Of a stretch of 23,077 nucleotides of DNA, positions 11,127 to 21,023 are shown in pieces. The translations under genes were made by a program, and so were the position numbers. Position 1 is the stretch's first letter, and each line of letters opens with the position of its first letter. This DNA comes from a virus, in the IMG/VR virus record IMGVR_UViG_3300027971_000232, positions 1 through 23,077 of that record, one strand, 5' to 3'. Under the pieces are notes generated by a model. It saw only the letters and a list, made by a program, of their open reading frames with translations. It was not told where the DNA came from and did not search any database.

Positions 11127-13030
11127 GGTCTGAGACTCCTCGCAAAGTCCAAAGCAGGGTTTGATGTCTGGCGTGGCTGTGCCGAAGGTTGCTGAGGTTT
11201 ACGGCCAAGGTAGATGTCGTAAGCACGAGCTAGATCTTGGTCATACTTGGCTGCAAATTTATCGTGGTCTTTGCTGCCAAGGTAGTCGCGCCACCCTTGA
11301 CCTTGATTTTGCTTCTTCCATTCGTTGTACTCATTGGCCCGAGCAATCTCAGCCTCACCATGCATCTTCATGATGGCGGCTTTGAACCTAGCGGTCTTAG
11401 GATCGTCCTCAATACTGGGTCCAATACTAGACAAAACACGAGTTTCGTAATCGGTGATCGCGCCCTGACCCTTAGCCAATGAACGCAAGTTGAATAGATA
11501 CTCTGCCGCTAGACCCATCATTACCCTGCGAGCAGATAACTCTTCTGGATTTCCGGTAAGCGTTGCCACCGCCTCTTGCAACGCAGATGCCTTTGCGCTC
11601 TCTCCGCCAATGCTTGCGCCGCTTTCTAACAATTTGATACCAGCAGACAAGAAACCCGGCTTCGCCGCAGTACCAATCGCGTTAGGGTACTGAGTGATAA
11701 GTTTCGCGTACTGGTCAGCAATGTTGACCTGATTCCTTCCTGCCTTCTTGATCTCAACAATGGTCTCGCGCTCGTCCTTAAGATTTTGTTTTTTAGCCTC
11801 TTCTGCCGCAGCAATGTCAGCCTTGGCTTGCTCAATTTTTTTGGTGGTCGCCACACCCGTGGTTGCCGCAATTTGCGCCTTGTCTTCTTCCTGTCGGCGA
11901 GCCTGCTGTATGGCCCTTTCTGATTCTTCTCGTGCTTTCCTTTCCGCCAACTGAGCAGGTGACAACATACCTCCGCCAGTTGGCGCTAATGGCGCAACAG
12001 AAGGTGATGGGGCAACTTCCGGAGCAACTGAAGGGCGAGCAACTGCAGGTGCAGCAGGAGATGCAGCAGGAGGTACAGTAGGAGGCGCAGTAACAACTCT
12101 AGGAGGGGCCACCGGAGCGGTTGTTACGCCCTCAGCAAGGGGAGCAGGGGGGCGAGCAGGCTGCTGAACAGGCGGTTGAGCAGGAGGTTGGGCCGGCGGC
12201 TGAACAGGTGCAGGAGCGGCAACAGAAGTCGGCTTGGCGGTTGGAATTCCTCTGAGCTTGTTCTCATACGCAATCCGGGCATTGTTGTCACCGGAGGCAA
12301 TAATTTTATCAAGTATTTTTGCTTGAGTCTTGGTTATCTGGAATTCTTCTCCACCCAACGTCAAGAACGGAACTTTGACTGGCGTAGGATCTGGCATATC
12401 AAAGCCTCTGCCAGTTGAAATCTGAACAACCATCCCGTTCTGCGAAAGTTTAATGTCATCTCGCAAATACTTGTCGTATGCTATTTCGGCGTCAGGGATG
12501 CTGCCTCCCTTGAGCAACTGACTTGCAATGAATTGTTTCTTCGGAATCAATGGCTGAGGAGGGAATAGCTGCACGCCCTGATCCTCAATGCCCATTGATT
12601 GCAAAGCAAGATCTGACGGAGATTGCGGGGCTGCTTGTGAGGGAGGTGTTGCAGCAGGGGCAGCGGGAGTGGCACCCTCACGATACATCTGCATAGCAGC
12701 GCGTTGGTTGGCTTGGCCAACACCCATCCCCGCAAGCTCAAGCCTCATTCTGGCTAAATCTTCTTCCCGCGTCTGCTGTGTCTCTTGAGCCTTGGCTACG
12801 TTACCTGCAGCAATCCCCGCGGCCTCACCGAAACTTCCAGTTTTTGTTGGCCCGAGAAAAGCCTGCGAGATCGCTAGAAGCGTCGGATCAAAGAACTGGG
12901 GACGGCTGCGCTTCTCAACCGCAGCGATAAGTTGATTGTAGGCGTCCTGATAGCGCTGGTTTGCTTGTGTGCTCTCCTCGCCCTCACCGAAGGCGTACAG
13001 AGATTGCGGGAGAGCGGTCTTGTCAGCCAT
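11123..13030 (-). CDS. Putative large internal virion/ejection protein
   Basis: 635 residues in three parts. Residues 1-130 are helical (SRPQFFDPTLLAISQAFLGP, FGEAAGIAAGNVAKAQETQQ), a pattern I associate with the N-terminus of internal phage structural proteins. Residues about 250-350 are a Pro/Ala/Val low-complexity linker (repeats of PAQPP). Residues 350-560 form a long, highly charged coiled coil (EESERAIQQARRQEEDKAQI, EAKKQNLKDERETIVEIKKA) followed by a helical domain with ITQYPNAIG, TLTGNPEELSARR and LRSLAKGQGAITDYE. The C-terminal part with WRDYLGSKDHDKFAAKYD may contact other virion parts. AGGGA precedes the ATG; the gap from the upstream gene is 14 nt. Confidence 0.7.
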   Translation of the reverse strand: MADKTALPQSLYAFGEGEESTQANQRYQDAYNQLIAAVEKRSRPQFFDPTLLAISQAFLGPTKTGSFGEAAGIAAGNVAKAQETQQTREEDLARMRLELAGMGVGQANQRAAMQMYREGATPAAPAATPPSQAAPQSPSDLALQSMGIEDQGVQLFPPQPLIPKKQFIASQLLKGGSIPDAEIAYDKYLRDDIKLSQNGMVVQISTGRGFDMPDPTPVKVPFLTLGGEEFQITKTQAKILDKIIASGDNNARIAYENKLRGIPTAKPTSVAAPAPVQPPAQPPAQPPVQQPARPPAPLAEGVTTAPVAPPRVVTAPPTVPPAASPAAPAVARPSVAPEVAPSPSVAPLAPTGGGMLSPAQLAERKAREESERAIQQARRQEEDKAQIAATTGVATTKKIEQAKADIAAAEEAKKQNLKDERETIVEIKKAGRNQVNIADQYAKLITQYPNAIGTAAKPGFLSAGIKLLESGASIGGESAKASALQEAVATLTGNPEELSARRVMMGLAAEYLFNLRSLAKGQGAITDYETRVLSSIGPSIEDDPKTARFKAAIMKMHGEAEIARANEYNEWKKQNQGQGWRDYLGSKDHDKFAAKYDQDLARAYDIYLGRKPQQPSAQPRQTSNPALDFARSLRP

Positions 13031-13044
13031 TGTTCAATCCCTGC

Positions 13045-14034
13045 TTATGGGGTGTAGCCTTCTGGATAACCCATCAAAGCATTGTATTGCGCTGGGGTTA
13101 AGGCTCCAGAAGTCAATGAATTCAAAATACTGTTTGCAGAGGTGGTTGGTCCCAACAGATTTTTAACGTAACCAGCTAAAGCATTAAGATTCCCAGCTTG
13201 ACCAGCGTCTTTGCCAGCAATTGTTGATCCTAATAAACTGGAAAGTCCAACGACTTGATTGAACGGTGCTTGACTATATTGACCCGTAGTCCCCGGACCG
13301 ACCACCGTCTTTGTTGTCGGAACCGGCAATCCAGTCAAGAACTTCAACGAGTTAATCGCGTTAGTCATCGGGTAATCAAGTTTGGCCTGCTCGTACTGCT
13401 GCTGCGCAGCGCCTGCAGCAGTCAGTGCGCTCGCACCCTTTAATCCAAGTTCCTGCTCCTTCCCGGCCAACGTACCCTGCGTCTGAGCCACTGCGTTCTG
13501 CAACTGACCTTGATTGGTGGCCGCATCAAGAGCGCTCTTGTAAGCGTCTGCAAGCGATTTATTTTGCTGGCCAGAGAGGTTGGCTTGGAAGTCCGCCCCG
13601 GTCTGTCCTAGGGCGCTCGCATAGCGCTGGCTACCCAACCCGCCGGTGCCAGCAAACGACCCGCTAAGTCCCGGAAGAACATTGCGCTGGAAGTTCTGGT
13701 TGGCTAACCGCGCCTGCTCATTCACTACGTTCTGAATGTACGGGTTCATGAACTGCTGGATGCCAGCAGGGTTCATTGCCGTTGCTGCGCTACTTGCCGT
13801 TGATGTCGCGTTCGATAGCCCAGTTTTATACGCATCCGCCGCTGATGACGTGTCTTTGTATCCTTGTGTTTGATAAGGATCTTGAGCCGCTAGACCTGTT
13901 GCGGCTGTTTTTGCCATCTGCGTTACTGCTGCGCTTGACGCAGGAGTCACCGCATTAGTAAACCATGACGGCGCAGCGTCTGTCGTTGTCGTCGTTACGT
14001 TAGGGAGCGGTTGCCCCTCGAATATCGTGCTCAT
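13045..14034 (-). CDS. Conserved podovirus-type internal structural protein
   Basis: 329 residues, rich in Ala, Gln, Thr and Gly. The run FMNPYIQNVVNEQARLANQN, RNVLPGLSGSFAGTGGLGS and QRYASALGQTGADFQANLSG, followed by a Gln-rich stretch and DYPMTNAINSLKFLTGLPVP, is a pattern I recognise from structural proteins of many uncultured podovirus-like phages (MNPY-xx-NVV ... LP ... G-x-FG-S-R). Those proteins are usually annotated only as virion or internal proteins. Repeated amphipathic helices suggest packing inside the capsid or in the tail channel. Its ATG overlaps the giant gene's stop (ATGA). Confidence 0.7.
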   Translation of the reverse strand: MSTIFEGQPLPNVTTTTTDAAPSWFTNAVTPASSAAVTQMAKTAATGLAAQDPYQTQGYKDTSSAADAYKTGLSNATSTASSAATAMNPAGIQQFMNPYIQNVVNEQARLANQNFQRNVLPGLSGSFAGTGGLGSQRYASALGQTGADFQANLSGQQNKSLADAYKSALDAATNQGQLQNAVAQTQGTLAGKEQELGLKGASALTAAGAAQQQYEQAKLDYPMTNAINSLKFLTGLPVPTTKTVVGPGTTGQYSQAPFNQVVGLSSLLGSTIAGKDAGQAGNLNALAGYVKNLLGPTTSANSILNSLTSGALTPAQYNALMGYPEGYTP

Positions 14035-17000
14035 TTCTTACCCCGCAGGTATTCAAGAGGTGACTTAGCCGGCGGAGGCAGCGACTTCGGGTGCGCCTTC
14101 CTTGCTCGTGCTCGAATTGAGTGCATCATTTCGTACAACTTATCCGATCCGGCCTTCGTTGATCCATTACCTAACGCCGAGACTACATCCGCCGGGAATA
14201 CAAACTCGCCATCCGCAAGCATGGCAGGAATATCGTCCGACTGCCCATCCCCCGGACCCGTTACCGCATCTCCGCGGCGGAAGTCAACCCTCATTTTACC
14301 CGAATGAGGAACCAAAGCGGTACTGCCAATTCCAGATCTTTGAGCACCGCCTGCAGCCATCAGTGCCGCAATCGAACCACCAGTAGCGGCCTTGATCTCA
14401 GGGGGATTCAAAAAGTCTGTGTCAAAAATTGACTCAATTGGCTTTTCTTGACCGTAACCCCAGAAGGATGTGTCGTTTTCCAAGTCCTTTTCCTTTTTAG
14501 GCTTTTCCTGACGAGCCTTCTCATCCATCGCGGTGTTGTACATCTGCTGGACCATTGCTTGATAAGCAGCCAATGGACTGACGTATTTTCCCAGATCTCC
14601 AACCTTAAAGGTAGGACTCTTTTCTCCTGCGGCTGCAGGCGTAGACGAGTCTGCTGTCGGGATAGCTGCGGGGCCACTTGGCGTCGTAGGTTTGGTTGGA
14701 GTGGTTGGCGATCCCGGCCCGGTGATAGTTCCCGCGCCGGATCCTGTACCCGAACCACTTCCAGACCCAGAACCGCTACCTGAACCACTTCCTGAGCCGC
14801 TTCCCGAACCACTTCCAGAACCACTCCCGCTCCCCGACCCACTACCACTTCCGCTCCCAGATCCAGATCCGCTACCGGATCCTGATCCAGATCCGCTTCC
14901 AGAACCGCTTCCAGAACCACTTCCGCTCCCAGATCCACTACCTGATCCACTTCCACTTCCGGAGCCACTGCCTGATCCTGAGCCGGACCCGTTTCCTGAG
15001 CCTGAACCACTACCTGAACCACTACCAGATCCGCTGCCAGAACCGCTCCCCGAGCCAGATTCACTACCAGTGCCAGAACCCGCCGTACTGCCTTCGGCTG
15101 AACCCGTCGTTGATCCAGTAGTAGATCCGGTCGTGCTGCCTTGTGTAGATCCTACGGTGCTACCCTGCGTAGAACCGGTTTCGCTTCCCGCCGTAGATCC
15201 AGTTGTACTGCCGACTGTTGATCCAACTGTGCTGCCTTGAGCACTTCCCTGTGTAGACCCCGTAACGCTGCCTTGTGTTGATCCGACCGTGCTCCCTTCC
15301 GTTGAGCCAGAAGTGCTTCCCTGAGTTGAGCCAGTGGTGCTACCCACGGTAGATCCAACGGCGCTCCCTTGTGTTGAGCCCGTTACACTTCCTGTGGCTA
15401 CTCCTCCTCCGGGGCCTGATGTTTTGCCATCACCTTGAAGGCCACCACCCGGAACCGCCCAAGTAGGTCTAACCAAGTCGCTGTCTTTGAGACCGTTTTT
15501 TGATAAGGCTTTTGACCAAGCGTCCGAGGGAGAGTCACCCTGCGCGATGAGCACGCCAGCATCATCGGTTACTTTCTTTGACTGAGAGTCAGATCCACCG
15601 CCAGCTTCAGAACCACCTCCTCCGCCATCACCAGCCTCAGAACCACCACCTCCTCCGCCTCCGCCGCCTCCACCGCCTCCAGCGGCAGTGTCAGATCCAC
15701 CTCCGCCAACGACAGAATCAGAACTACTTCCAGCAGATGAATCAGATCCGCTACTAGAAGATGAGGCCCAAGAAGGAAGATCGTAGTCAGCAGCAGTTAA
15801 GCCATTTTCAGACGCAGCCTGCGACAAAGCCGAACTAACACTTGCTCCGCCGTCGATCAACTCACTAGCACGGGTTGCAACCTTGCTGCTGTTGTTGTCT
15901 CTTGTTTCTTTTGCAATCTGCTCTGCAGTTTTTGTTGGCTTGAAAACTGTTGTTGTAACTGTTGTGTCGTCTTCTTCTGGTTTTGTGGTTGTGGCGAAAT
16001 TGGTAGTGTCAACAGTAGTTGGGTCAAAAACACTTGAGTCTCTGATGTTATCTAATTTTTGCTGAATCTCTGCTTTTTTGTCAGGAGCGGCTTTGTCAAG
16101 TTCGTTTTGAAAAAAGATTTCAAATTGTTCTTTTTGTTGAGGCGTATCAAAAACAAGTCCAAAAAAAGCCTCTGGAGCAAGGTTTTCAAATGAATTTGGA
16201 CCCTGAGAAGAGCCTACCTGAGAACTAAATCTTGCGCTCGGAGACCCGGTGTTTGCTATTTGTTTGCCGTCAGGAGTAACAGCGGCTACTGCAATTAACC
16301 GCCTGAATACGTCATCACTAGATTCAGTTCCTTGGCCTCCGGTTTCAGTTCCGGAGCCTGACCCCGATCCTGCGGCGGCTCCAGATCCAAACCCTGTTCC
16401 AGAACCGTTTCCTTCAGTGCCTAACTGAACATTGGTATTTGTATAGAGTAAACCTCTGCTACGGGCTTCCGCGACCAACTCTGCTTCGTCTTCTGATGAA
16501 ATATCATCATATTCATTCATTAACTCAATTTGGCGACGAATCTCCTCATTTGTCATTGAATACGGTGATTTCGGCAAAGACCTGTAATCAATTACCGATG
16601 CATCTGATTGGTTACCAGTTCCTGCTGCAGTTTGAGTGCCGATTCCAAGTCCTTGGCCAACACCTTGGGAAGCCGCTAGAATTGCGTCTGCACCGGCGTC
16701 ACCCGTTCCAGAATCTGTTTGGATAATCGTGTCATTGCCCGACCCGCCTCTGACAGTATTCGCTCCGCCGCCGCCGGAAGTTGTATCGGTTCCAGTTACT
16801 GAAGCGCCACCACGAGAGGCGTTTGAGTTGACAATATTGGTTGAGGTTTTGGCAAAGTCGCTGCCAGCCTGCAAAAGATTTCCAATCTGTCCGGATCTTT
16901 CATAGTTCTCAATTGCAGTTTTGAGATTCAAAGCCCGACCAGCAAGCTCTGTATTCGGGCTATTGAGGTACGGCGCTAAAGTAACAAGTGCGGGGCCGAA

Positions 17001-18299
17001 TTGATTGTTAGCTAAATTAACGCCAATTGAAGCAAATCTACCGGCGTCGCCTAACGTAAACCCGGTGTTGCCGATTGGGGTGCTTCCTGCCCCAACGGCG
17101 TTTCCTGCTGCAGTGGCTAGACCTGCCCAGTCTTCATTTTTTATCGCTTGGCCAACTTGAAGAACGGGCCTGACAGCGGCTACACCTGATGTTACTTGAC
17201 CTCCAAGAACGTCCAGTGGCGTAGTGGCAAGATTTGTACCTGCACCAGAAGTTGCCCAGTCAGATCCAACTTTATCTGGCGTAAGAGGAGATCCAGCAAG
17301 TGATCCAGCGCCCCCTGCTACAGCAAGAGCAAATCCTAATGGGTCTCCGCGATTTGCCGCTGTATAAGCATCATAAGCGTAAGACAGCGGTGCCGCTGGG
17401 GTAAACTTTGCGCCAAAGTTAATTAACTGGCCAATAGGAGTGGCCATGAATCCACGAGAGCGCTCGCTGAACTGTTCTTGGAAGGTTGGATTTCCGTTTA
17501 CATCAGTTGTTAAATTATAAAAAACGTCTCCGCCTTCAACCCCGTAAGTGCCGTTTTGAATAATGCCAACCCGGTTAGGGTCAATTATTTGATTGGTTTT
17601 TTTATTATAAAACTGAGTGACCGGAACCTCTTCAGACCGTTCAGCAGAAACATCGTCAATGGCAGGGTAGAACCTCGTCTCATTGACAGTGCGAACCCCA
17701 ATGTCGTTTATATCAGCAACACCTTGGCTTAAAAGTCCTTGAGCAACCGAACTACTTGCTGGATTCGGTCCGCCTAATTGGTCTACTAACGCGCCAGCAA
17801 GCGGGTTGTAACCGGGAGAGGGGTTTTCAACTGCGTTGTTAGCCGCAGCAGGCGGTACACCGGTGTAGCTCTCCGACCCGATCGGGCTGTAATCCACAGC
17901 GCTCATCACATTTGATGAGGTATCAGGTGTTGTGTTTTGCGCTGTAGTGGTAAGAGCCGGCAGAGCGCTTACTACTTGATTTTGTGCTGCTGGCTGCGCC
18001 GCAGGCAAGGCACCCGCGGTGTTTGCCCCAGATAACGTGTTGTTGATCTGGTTTTGAATGTTCTGAGCCTGCTCGGTTGCGATGGCAGCCTTCTGCTCCG
18101 GACTCATATATGCAGTAGCCTGAGCTATTGCCGAAGAGTTAGGCGCAACATACCCAGAAATCTTAAATTGCTCGTTCGGAAAGATCTGCTGCAGGCCAGA
18201 GATTAGACCGGCTTCATCTAATCCAGACGGATCAATCCCCTGACCCCGCAGAGCGTTCTGAGCTATCTGATAACCAACGGTGTTGTAGTAATTAGCCAT
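14031..18299 (-). CDS. 1422-residue modular repeat protein, likely virion-associated
   Basis: Four parts are visible. (1) Residues 1-600: an N-terminal helical unit ([20 protein letters not shown]), Ala/Asn/Gln-rich sequence, and amphipathic Gly/Ala helices ([26 protein letters not shown]) as in ejection proteins. (2) Two copies of a roughly 40-residue helical module at about 806-846 and 910-946, each ending NGL-x3-D-x3-P-x-WA, joined by poly-Gly/Ser. (3) A repeat region, about 968-1078 of four-residue GSTx units and 1079-1183 of SG dipeptides. (4) A conserved C-terminal module from about 1335 ([58 protein letters not shown]), known from the ends of many large phage structural proteins. It is the largest gene in the window and begins 1 nt after the preceding gene. 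Confidence 0.8.
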   Translation of the reverse strand: MANYYNTVGYQIAQNALRGQGIDPSGLDEAGLISGLQQIFPNEQFKISGYVAPNSSAIAQATAYMSPEQKAAIATEQAQNIQNQINNTLSGANTAGALPAAQPAAQNQVVSALPALTTTAQNTTPDTSSNVMSAVDYSPIGSESYTGVPPAAANNAVENPSPGYNPLAGALVDQLGGPNPASSSVAQGLLSQGVADINDIGVRTVNETRFYPAIDDVSAERSEEVPVTQFYNKKTNQIIDPNRVGIIQNGTYGVEGGDVFYNLTTDVNGNPTFQEQFSERSRGFMATPIGQLINFGAKFTPAAPLSYAYDAYTAANRGDPLGFALAVAGGAGSLAGSPLTPDKVGSDWATSGAGTNLATTPLDVLGGQVTSGVAAVRPVLQVGQAIKNEDWAGLATAAGNAVGAGSTPIGNTGFTLGDAGRFASIGVNLANNQFGPALVTLAPYLNSPNTELAGRALNLKTAIENYERSGQIGNLLQAGSDFAKTSTNIVNSNASRGGASVTGTDTTSGGGGANTVRGGSGNDTIIQTDSGTGDAGADAILAASQGVGQGLGIGTQTAAGTGNQSDASVIDYRSLPKSPYSMTNEEIRRQIELMNEYDDISSEDEAELVAEARSRGLLYTNTNVQLGTEGNGSGTGFGSGAAAGSGSGSGTETGGQGTESSDDVFRRLIAVAAVTPDGKQIANTGSPSARFSSQVGSSQGPNSFENLAPEAFFGLVFDTPQQKEQFEIFFQNELDKAAPDKKAEIQQKLDNIRDSSVFDPTTVDTTNFATTTKPEEDDTTVTTTVFKPTKTAEQIAKETRDNNSSKVATRASELIDGGASVSSALSQAASENGLTAADYDLPSWASSSSSGSDSSAGSSSDSVVGGGGSDTAAGGGGGGGGGGGGGSEAGDGGGGGSEAGGGSDSQSKKVTDDAGVLIAQGDSPSDAWSKALSKNGLKDSDLVRPTWAVPGGGLQGDGKTSGPGGGVATGSVTGSTQGSAVGSTVGSTTGSTQGSTSGSTEGSTVGSTQGSVTGSTQGSAQGSTVGSTVGSTTGSTAGSETGSTQGSTVGSTQGSTTGSTTGSTTGSAEGSTAGSGTGSESGSGSGSGSGSGSGSGSGSGSGNGSGSGSGSGSGSGSGSGSGSGSGSGSGSGSGSGSGSGSGSGSGSGSGSGSGSGSGSGSGSGSGSGSGSGSGSGSGSGSGSGTGSGAGTITGPGSPTTPTKPTTPSGPAAIPTADSSTPAAAGEKSPTFKVGDLGKYVSPLAAYQAMVQQMYNTAMDEKARQEKPKKEKDLENDTSFWGYGQEKPIESIFDTDFLNPPEIKAATGGSIAALMAAGGAQRSGIGSTALVPHSGKMRVDFRRGDAVTGPGDGQSDDIPAMLADGEFVFPADVVSALGNGSTKAGSDKLYEMMHSIRARARKAHPKSLPPPAKSPLEYLRGKK
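14742..15398 (-). repeat. Gly-Ser-coding tandem repeat array
   Basis: About 650 nt coding for GSTx four-residue units (roughly 15065-15398) running into an SG dipeptide tract of about 100 residues (roughly 14745-15064). The basic DNA period is 12 nt. Serine codons switch between the AGY and TCN classes, often alternately, and glycine codons also vary, so identical DNA units are rare even though the protein is monotonous. This is an internal coding repeat, not an intergenic or CRISPR array: there are no unique spacers. Confidence 0.9.
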
Positions 18300-18300
18300 G

Positions 18301-18549
18301 TCAACCTGCCGCCGGGTTTACTGTTCCGAGTAAGGCCGCAGCCCAGTCGTACCAGTTGTCGTAGTTGTCTGTGTGAGGAATGGCCTCGTTGGAGAACACG
18401 TCAATCGCATTGATGCCATTACCCCACGTCTTCCAGTCCGTGAACTGAGTCGGAATTTCTAACTGCTGTGCGGCGTATTGCTCACACATCAAGGCAGCCC
18501 AAGACTCAAAGGTATGGTACCTCGGGTCGTAGACAAGGGCCTGAGCCAT
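18301..18549 (-). CDS. Small conserved virion-operon protein
   Basis: 82 residues, Trp/Tyr-rich: VYDPRYHTFESWAALMCEQY, TDWKTWGNGINAIDVFSNEA and DNWYDWAAALLG. I recognise the pattern (YDPR-x-HTF-x-SWA-x-LMCE...DWKTWG...AIDVF-x-NEA) from small proteins encoded between nozzle-like and large internal proteins in uncultured phages; the function is not known. It is acidic and without transmembrane segments. Its ATG overlaps the nozzle-like gene stop by 1 nt, and its stop is 1 nt from the giant gene. A chaperone or minor structural role is a guess. Confidence 0.75.
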   Translation of the reverse strand: MAQALVYDPRYHTFESWAALMCEQYAAQQLEIPTQFTDWKTWGNGINAIDVFSNEAIPHTDNYDNWYDWAAALLGTVNPAAG

Positions 18550-21023
18550 TAGTAAGGCCTCACATCACCGATTGCAGCACTCAGAAGAAGTTTACCAAGT
18601 TGGTAGTCGCCACCGGCCACGTTAGATCTAAATATCAAACGAAGTTCTCGGCGCTGCTCCCTCATGTCTACCTTTCCGGTGCTTGGCCCGAACACATACT
18701 CAGCAGACTCTACGTCACCACCCTGAGCAAACGGCCTGCCAGTAACTACCACCGTCATTTCCCCATCCTGAATAAAATCAGGTTCGATCCTTTCCAACCT
18801 CAACCAACGGTTTTCCCCAACCATCGTTGTTTCAGGAGGGCCGCCAGCAACCCATCCGAGGTCGTTGGTCTCAAAGTAAGAGTCAATTGCAAAGACGTTC
18901 TGGCCAACAATCGCATCAGTCCCAACCTCGTGCTGGTACATCGCAATCAAGTCGGGCGGAGTGCTGAATGTCAAGTTTTGCGTGCCGCTCCCAGAGGCGG
19001 CCGTTGAAAGTCTAATGGTCTGGGCATAGATTGCCGTAACCGGGATAGAAAACCCTGCACCGGTCCCACCAAGGTTGGTATTGGACGCGCTTAGAGTGTT
19101 GCCAATCACATAGCCTGCGCCGCGCAAAGTAATCGTCACCGACGTTACCGCCCCGCCAGAAACAACCACCGTAGCCGTCGCGTTAGCCCCGCTCCCACCG
19201 GTTAACGGAACATTGTTGTATGTCCCATTGGTGTAGCCAGAACCGCCGGTTACAGATCCAAGGGTTTCAATAGCGCTTGACGTTACGGCACTGACCGTTG
19301 ATCCCGTGACAATGTTGGTCCCGGACACAACCTGATTAACCTCAACTTGAACATTGAACGATGCTAAGTTGATAAACACACTTCCATTCACCGTCGTCAT
19401 AGACTGCGTGAATACGGCTGTTGAGTCCGTCGTTTCCCACCCAGCCATTACCGGGTGCGCTAGAACTTGAGAAAAGTATCCAGCGGACCTACGCGCACCT
19501 AAAGCCTCGCCAGCGTCATACCAAACATTCTCCCTCACGTTGTAGATAATGGCGTCAGTGCATTCAGTCGCATTGCCGCGGGGGTAGAACCACCAGATCT
19601 CGCCGTAGCGCGGAATCTTTGTTACCCACACCTTCTGACGCTGGTTGTAATTCAGGTTGTCGAAGAAGTAGTTTTGATTGAACGAATTTGGAATCTCTTT
19701 GACCACACCGTTGTACAACAAGAATCGGTCAACGCCGCACCAGTAGTAGACTCCGTCGTACTCAATTGCGGACTGGCTCGACAAGATCGACGATTGACTT
19801 GAAATGATGTCATACCGCCAGAATTGAGGTGGAGTTCCAGTGCCTCCAATGTACGAGACGCGAATCAAACTATCAAGACTCCAAAACAATCCAGAAGGAG
19901 CATTTGAGCCGCCCCGGACCGGTAACCCTTGGATAATCTTGCCCGTGGCCACGTTGACCTCGTTGGCATCCGTTGATACCCAATCTTGAGCATTCCCTGC
20001 GGCGCAGTTCCTAATCAGTCCATTGTTTCCGTAAACAAAGACGTAAGGGTGCAGAGTAACTACACCCCCAGATACCGAGACGTTGTTGTTGAACGTCAGC
20101 GTTGAATTCCCGCTTGTTGTTGCCGCAGCCGACAACATCACTTTCTGGTAGTTGCCGATCGTAAAAACCAACCCAGTTGTTGTTCCCGCCGTGGTCACAA
20201 TTGCGCCACCGCCGGACGTAGCCGACAGAGTGAACGTGGTTGCATAGTTCGTGGCAATAATGTAGTACGTCACCCCTGACGTAATACCCGTAGCCGACCC
20301 GGTGTTAGTTCCACTAACGGTCACGCTTTGACCAATAAACAAACCGGACGTGCTTGTGCAAGAACATTGCCCTGCAGTTCCAGTCACCGCAACCGCAGCC
20401 AATGCGCCGTTGGCAAGAACAGACGCTGATACCGTCGTGCTGGCGGGGATGCCCGTCCCGGTAACAGCTTGCCCTGCACCAATCAGCGTATTGGTTGTCG
20501 GAATGGTGACCGAGGTTGTGCTATTAAGATAGGCATTGGCATCTGTAAATGTCCCAATTTGGGAGAGCGTCGTGCCGTTAATGTTACCAATCAGCACCGG
20601 CGTGTTGGTGATCGCATCAGTCTGATCAATATTCTGACCGGGGTGCGCAAGAATAGATGCAACCCCAGATCCACCTACGTCATAGAAACCGTCAAACTGC
20701 CACAGATTAAGATCACTGGCAGTAAAGTTGCTCAGGGTATAATTCGTAATCCCCGCGCCGACCCCGTTGTTGTCAACCGAAAGCGACTGAAGGCCGTTGT
20801 TGTATCCACTAAAGATCTGGTTGAAACCGTTGTTCGGATTTGCCCAGACCCCGCGAGATGGCCCGGTCAGTTGATCAGAGATGGCCGCATATCCACCAAT
20901 CTTTCTCGGCCGACCGCGCTGAAACCGAACCCACCGGCCATCATTGTAGGAAATGCGGTCAAAAACCGTCCCATCTCTCTGGATACCGGGCTTGGTGTCT
21001 AATTGAAAAACCTTGGCGGTCAT
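18549..21023 (-). CDS. Nozzle-like tail protein with inserted beta modules
   Basis: 824 residues. The N-terminus (FDRISYNDGRWVRFQRGRPR followed by KIGGY) and later blade-like segments (IEYDGVYYWCGVDRFLLYNG; YNVRENVWYDAGEALGARRS) fit the propeller-like nozzle proteins of short-tailed phages (P22 gp10/T7 gp12 role), which seal DNA after packaging. Two Gly/Ser/Thr-rich insertions interrupt it: about residues 160-310 (with GQSVTVSGTNTG ... YYIIATNYATTFTLSATSGG) and about 548-680 (GSGYTNGTYNNVPLTGGSGA). The C-terminal part ends with VDMREQRRELRLIFRSNVAG. These inserts resemble exchangeable surface modules seen in other phage structural proteins. The assignment to nozzle is inferred from pattern and gene order. 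Confidence 0.65.
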   Translation of the reverse strand: MTAKVFQLDTKPGIQRDGTVFDRISYNDGRWVRFQRGRPRKIGGYAAISDQLTGPSRGVWANPNNGFNQIFSGYNNGLQSLSVDNNGVGAGITNYTLSNFTASDLNLWQFDGFYDVGGSGVASILAHPGQNIDQTDAITNTPVLIGNINGTTLSQIGTFTDANAYLNSTTSVTIPTTNTLIGAGQAVTGTGIPASTTVSASVLANGALAAVAVTGTAGQCSCTSTSGLFIGQSVTVSGTNTGSATGITSGVTYYIIATNYATTFTLSATSGGGAIVTTAGTTTGLVFTIGNYQKVMLSAAATTSGNSTLTFNNNVSVSGGVVTLHPYVFVYGNNGLIRNCAAGNAQDWVSTDANEVNVATGKIIQGLPVRGGSNAPSGLFWSLDSLIRVSYIGGTGTPPQFWRYDIISSQSSILSSQSAIEYDGVYYWCGVDRFLLYNGVVKEIPNSFNQNYFFDNLNYNQRQKVWVTKIPRYGEIWWFYPRGNATECTDAIIYNVRENVWYDAGEALGARRSAGYFSQVLAHPVMAGWETTDSTAVFTQSMTTVNGSVFINLASFNVQVEVNQVVSGTNIVTGSTVSAVTSSAIETLGSVTGGSGYTNGTYNNVPLTGGSGANATATVVVSGGAVTSVTITLRGAGYVIGNTLSASNTNLGGTGAGFSIPVTAIYAQTIRLSTAASGSGTQNLTFSTPPDLIAMYQHEVGTDAIVGQNVFAIDSYFETNDLGWVAGGPPETTMVGENRWLRLERIEPDFIQDGEMTVVVTGRPFAQGGDVESAEYVFGPSTGKVDMREQRRELRLIFRSNVAGGDYQLGKLLLSAAIGDVRPY

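Noticed and set aside
14692-15240. Plus-strand 182-codon open frame of Pro-Glu-Pro-Leu repeats
   Set aside because: It is the antisense shadow of the Gly-Ser array; its repeat pattern follows entirely from the real minus-strand codons, and it has no credible ribosome site or promoter.
14742-15398. Possible CRISPR array because of dense short repeats
   Set aside because: Units are 12 nt, contiguous and coding, with no unique spacers of regular length and no cas genes.
14031-18299. Calling the 1422-residue protein a tail tape measure
   Set aside because: The rest of the operon fits a short-tailed virion, there is no long hydrophobic coiled coil as in tape measures, and much of the length is Gly/Ser linker.
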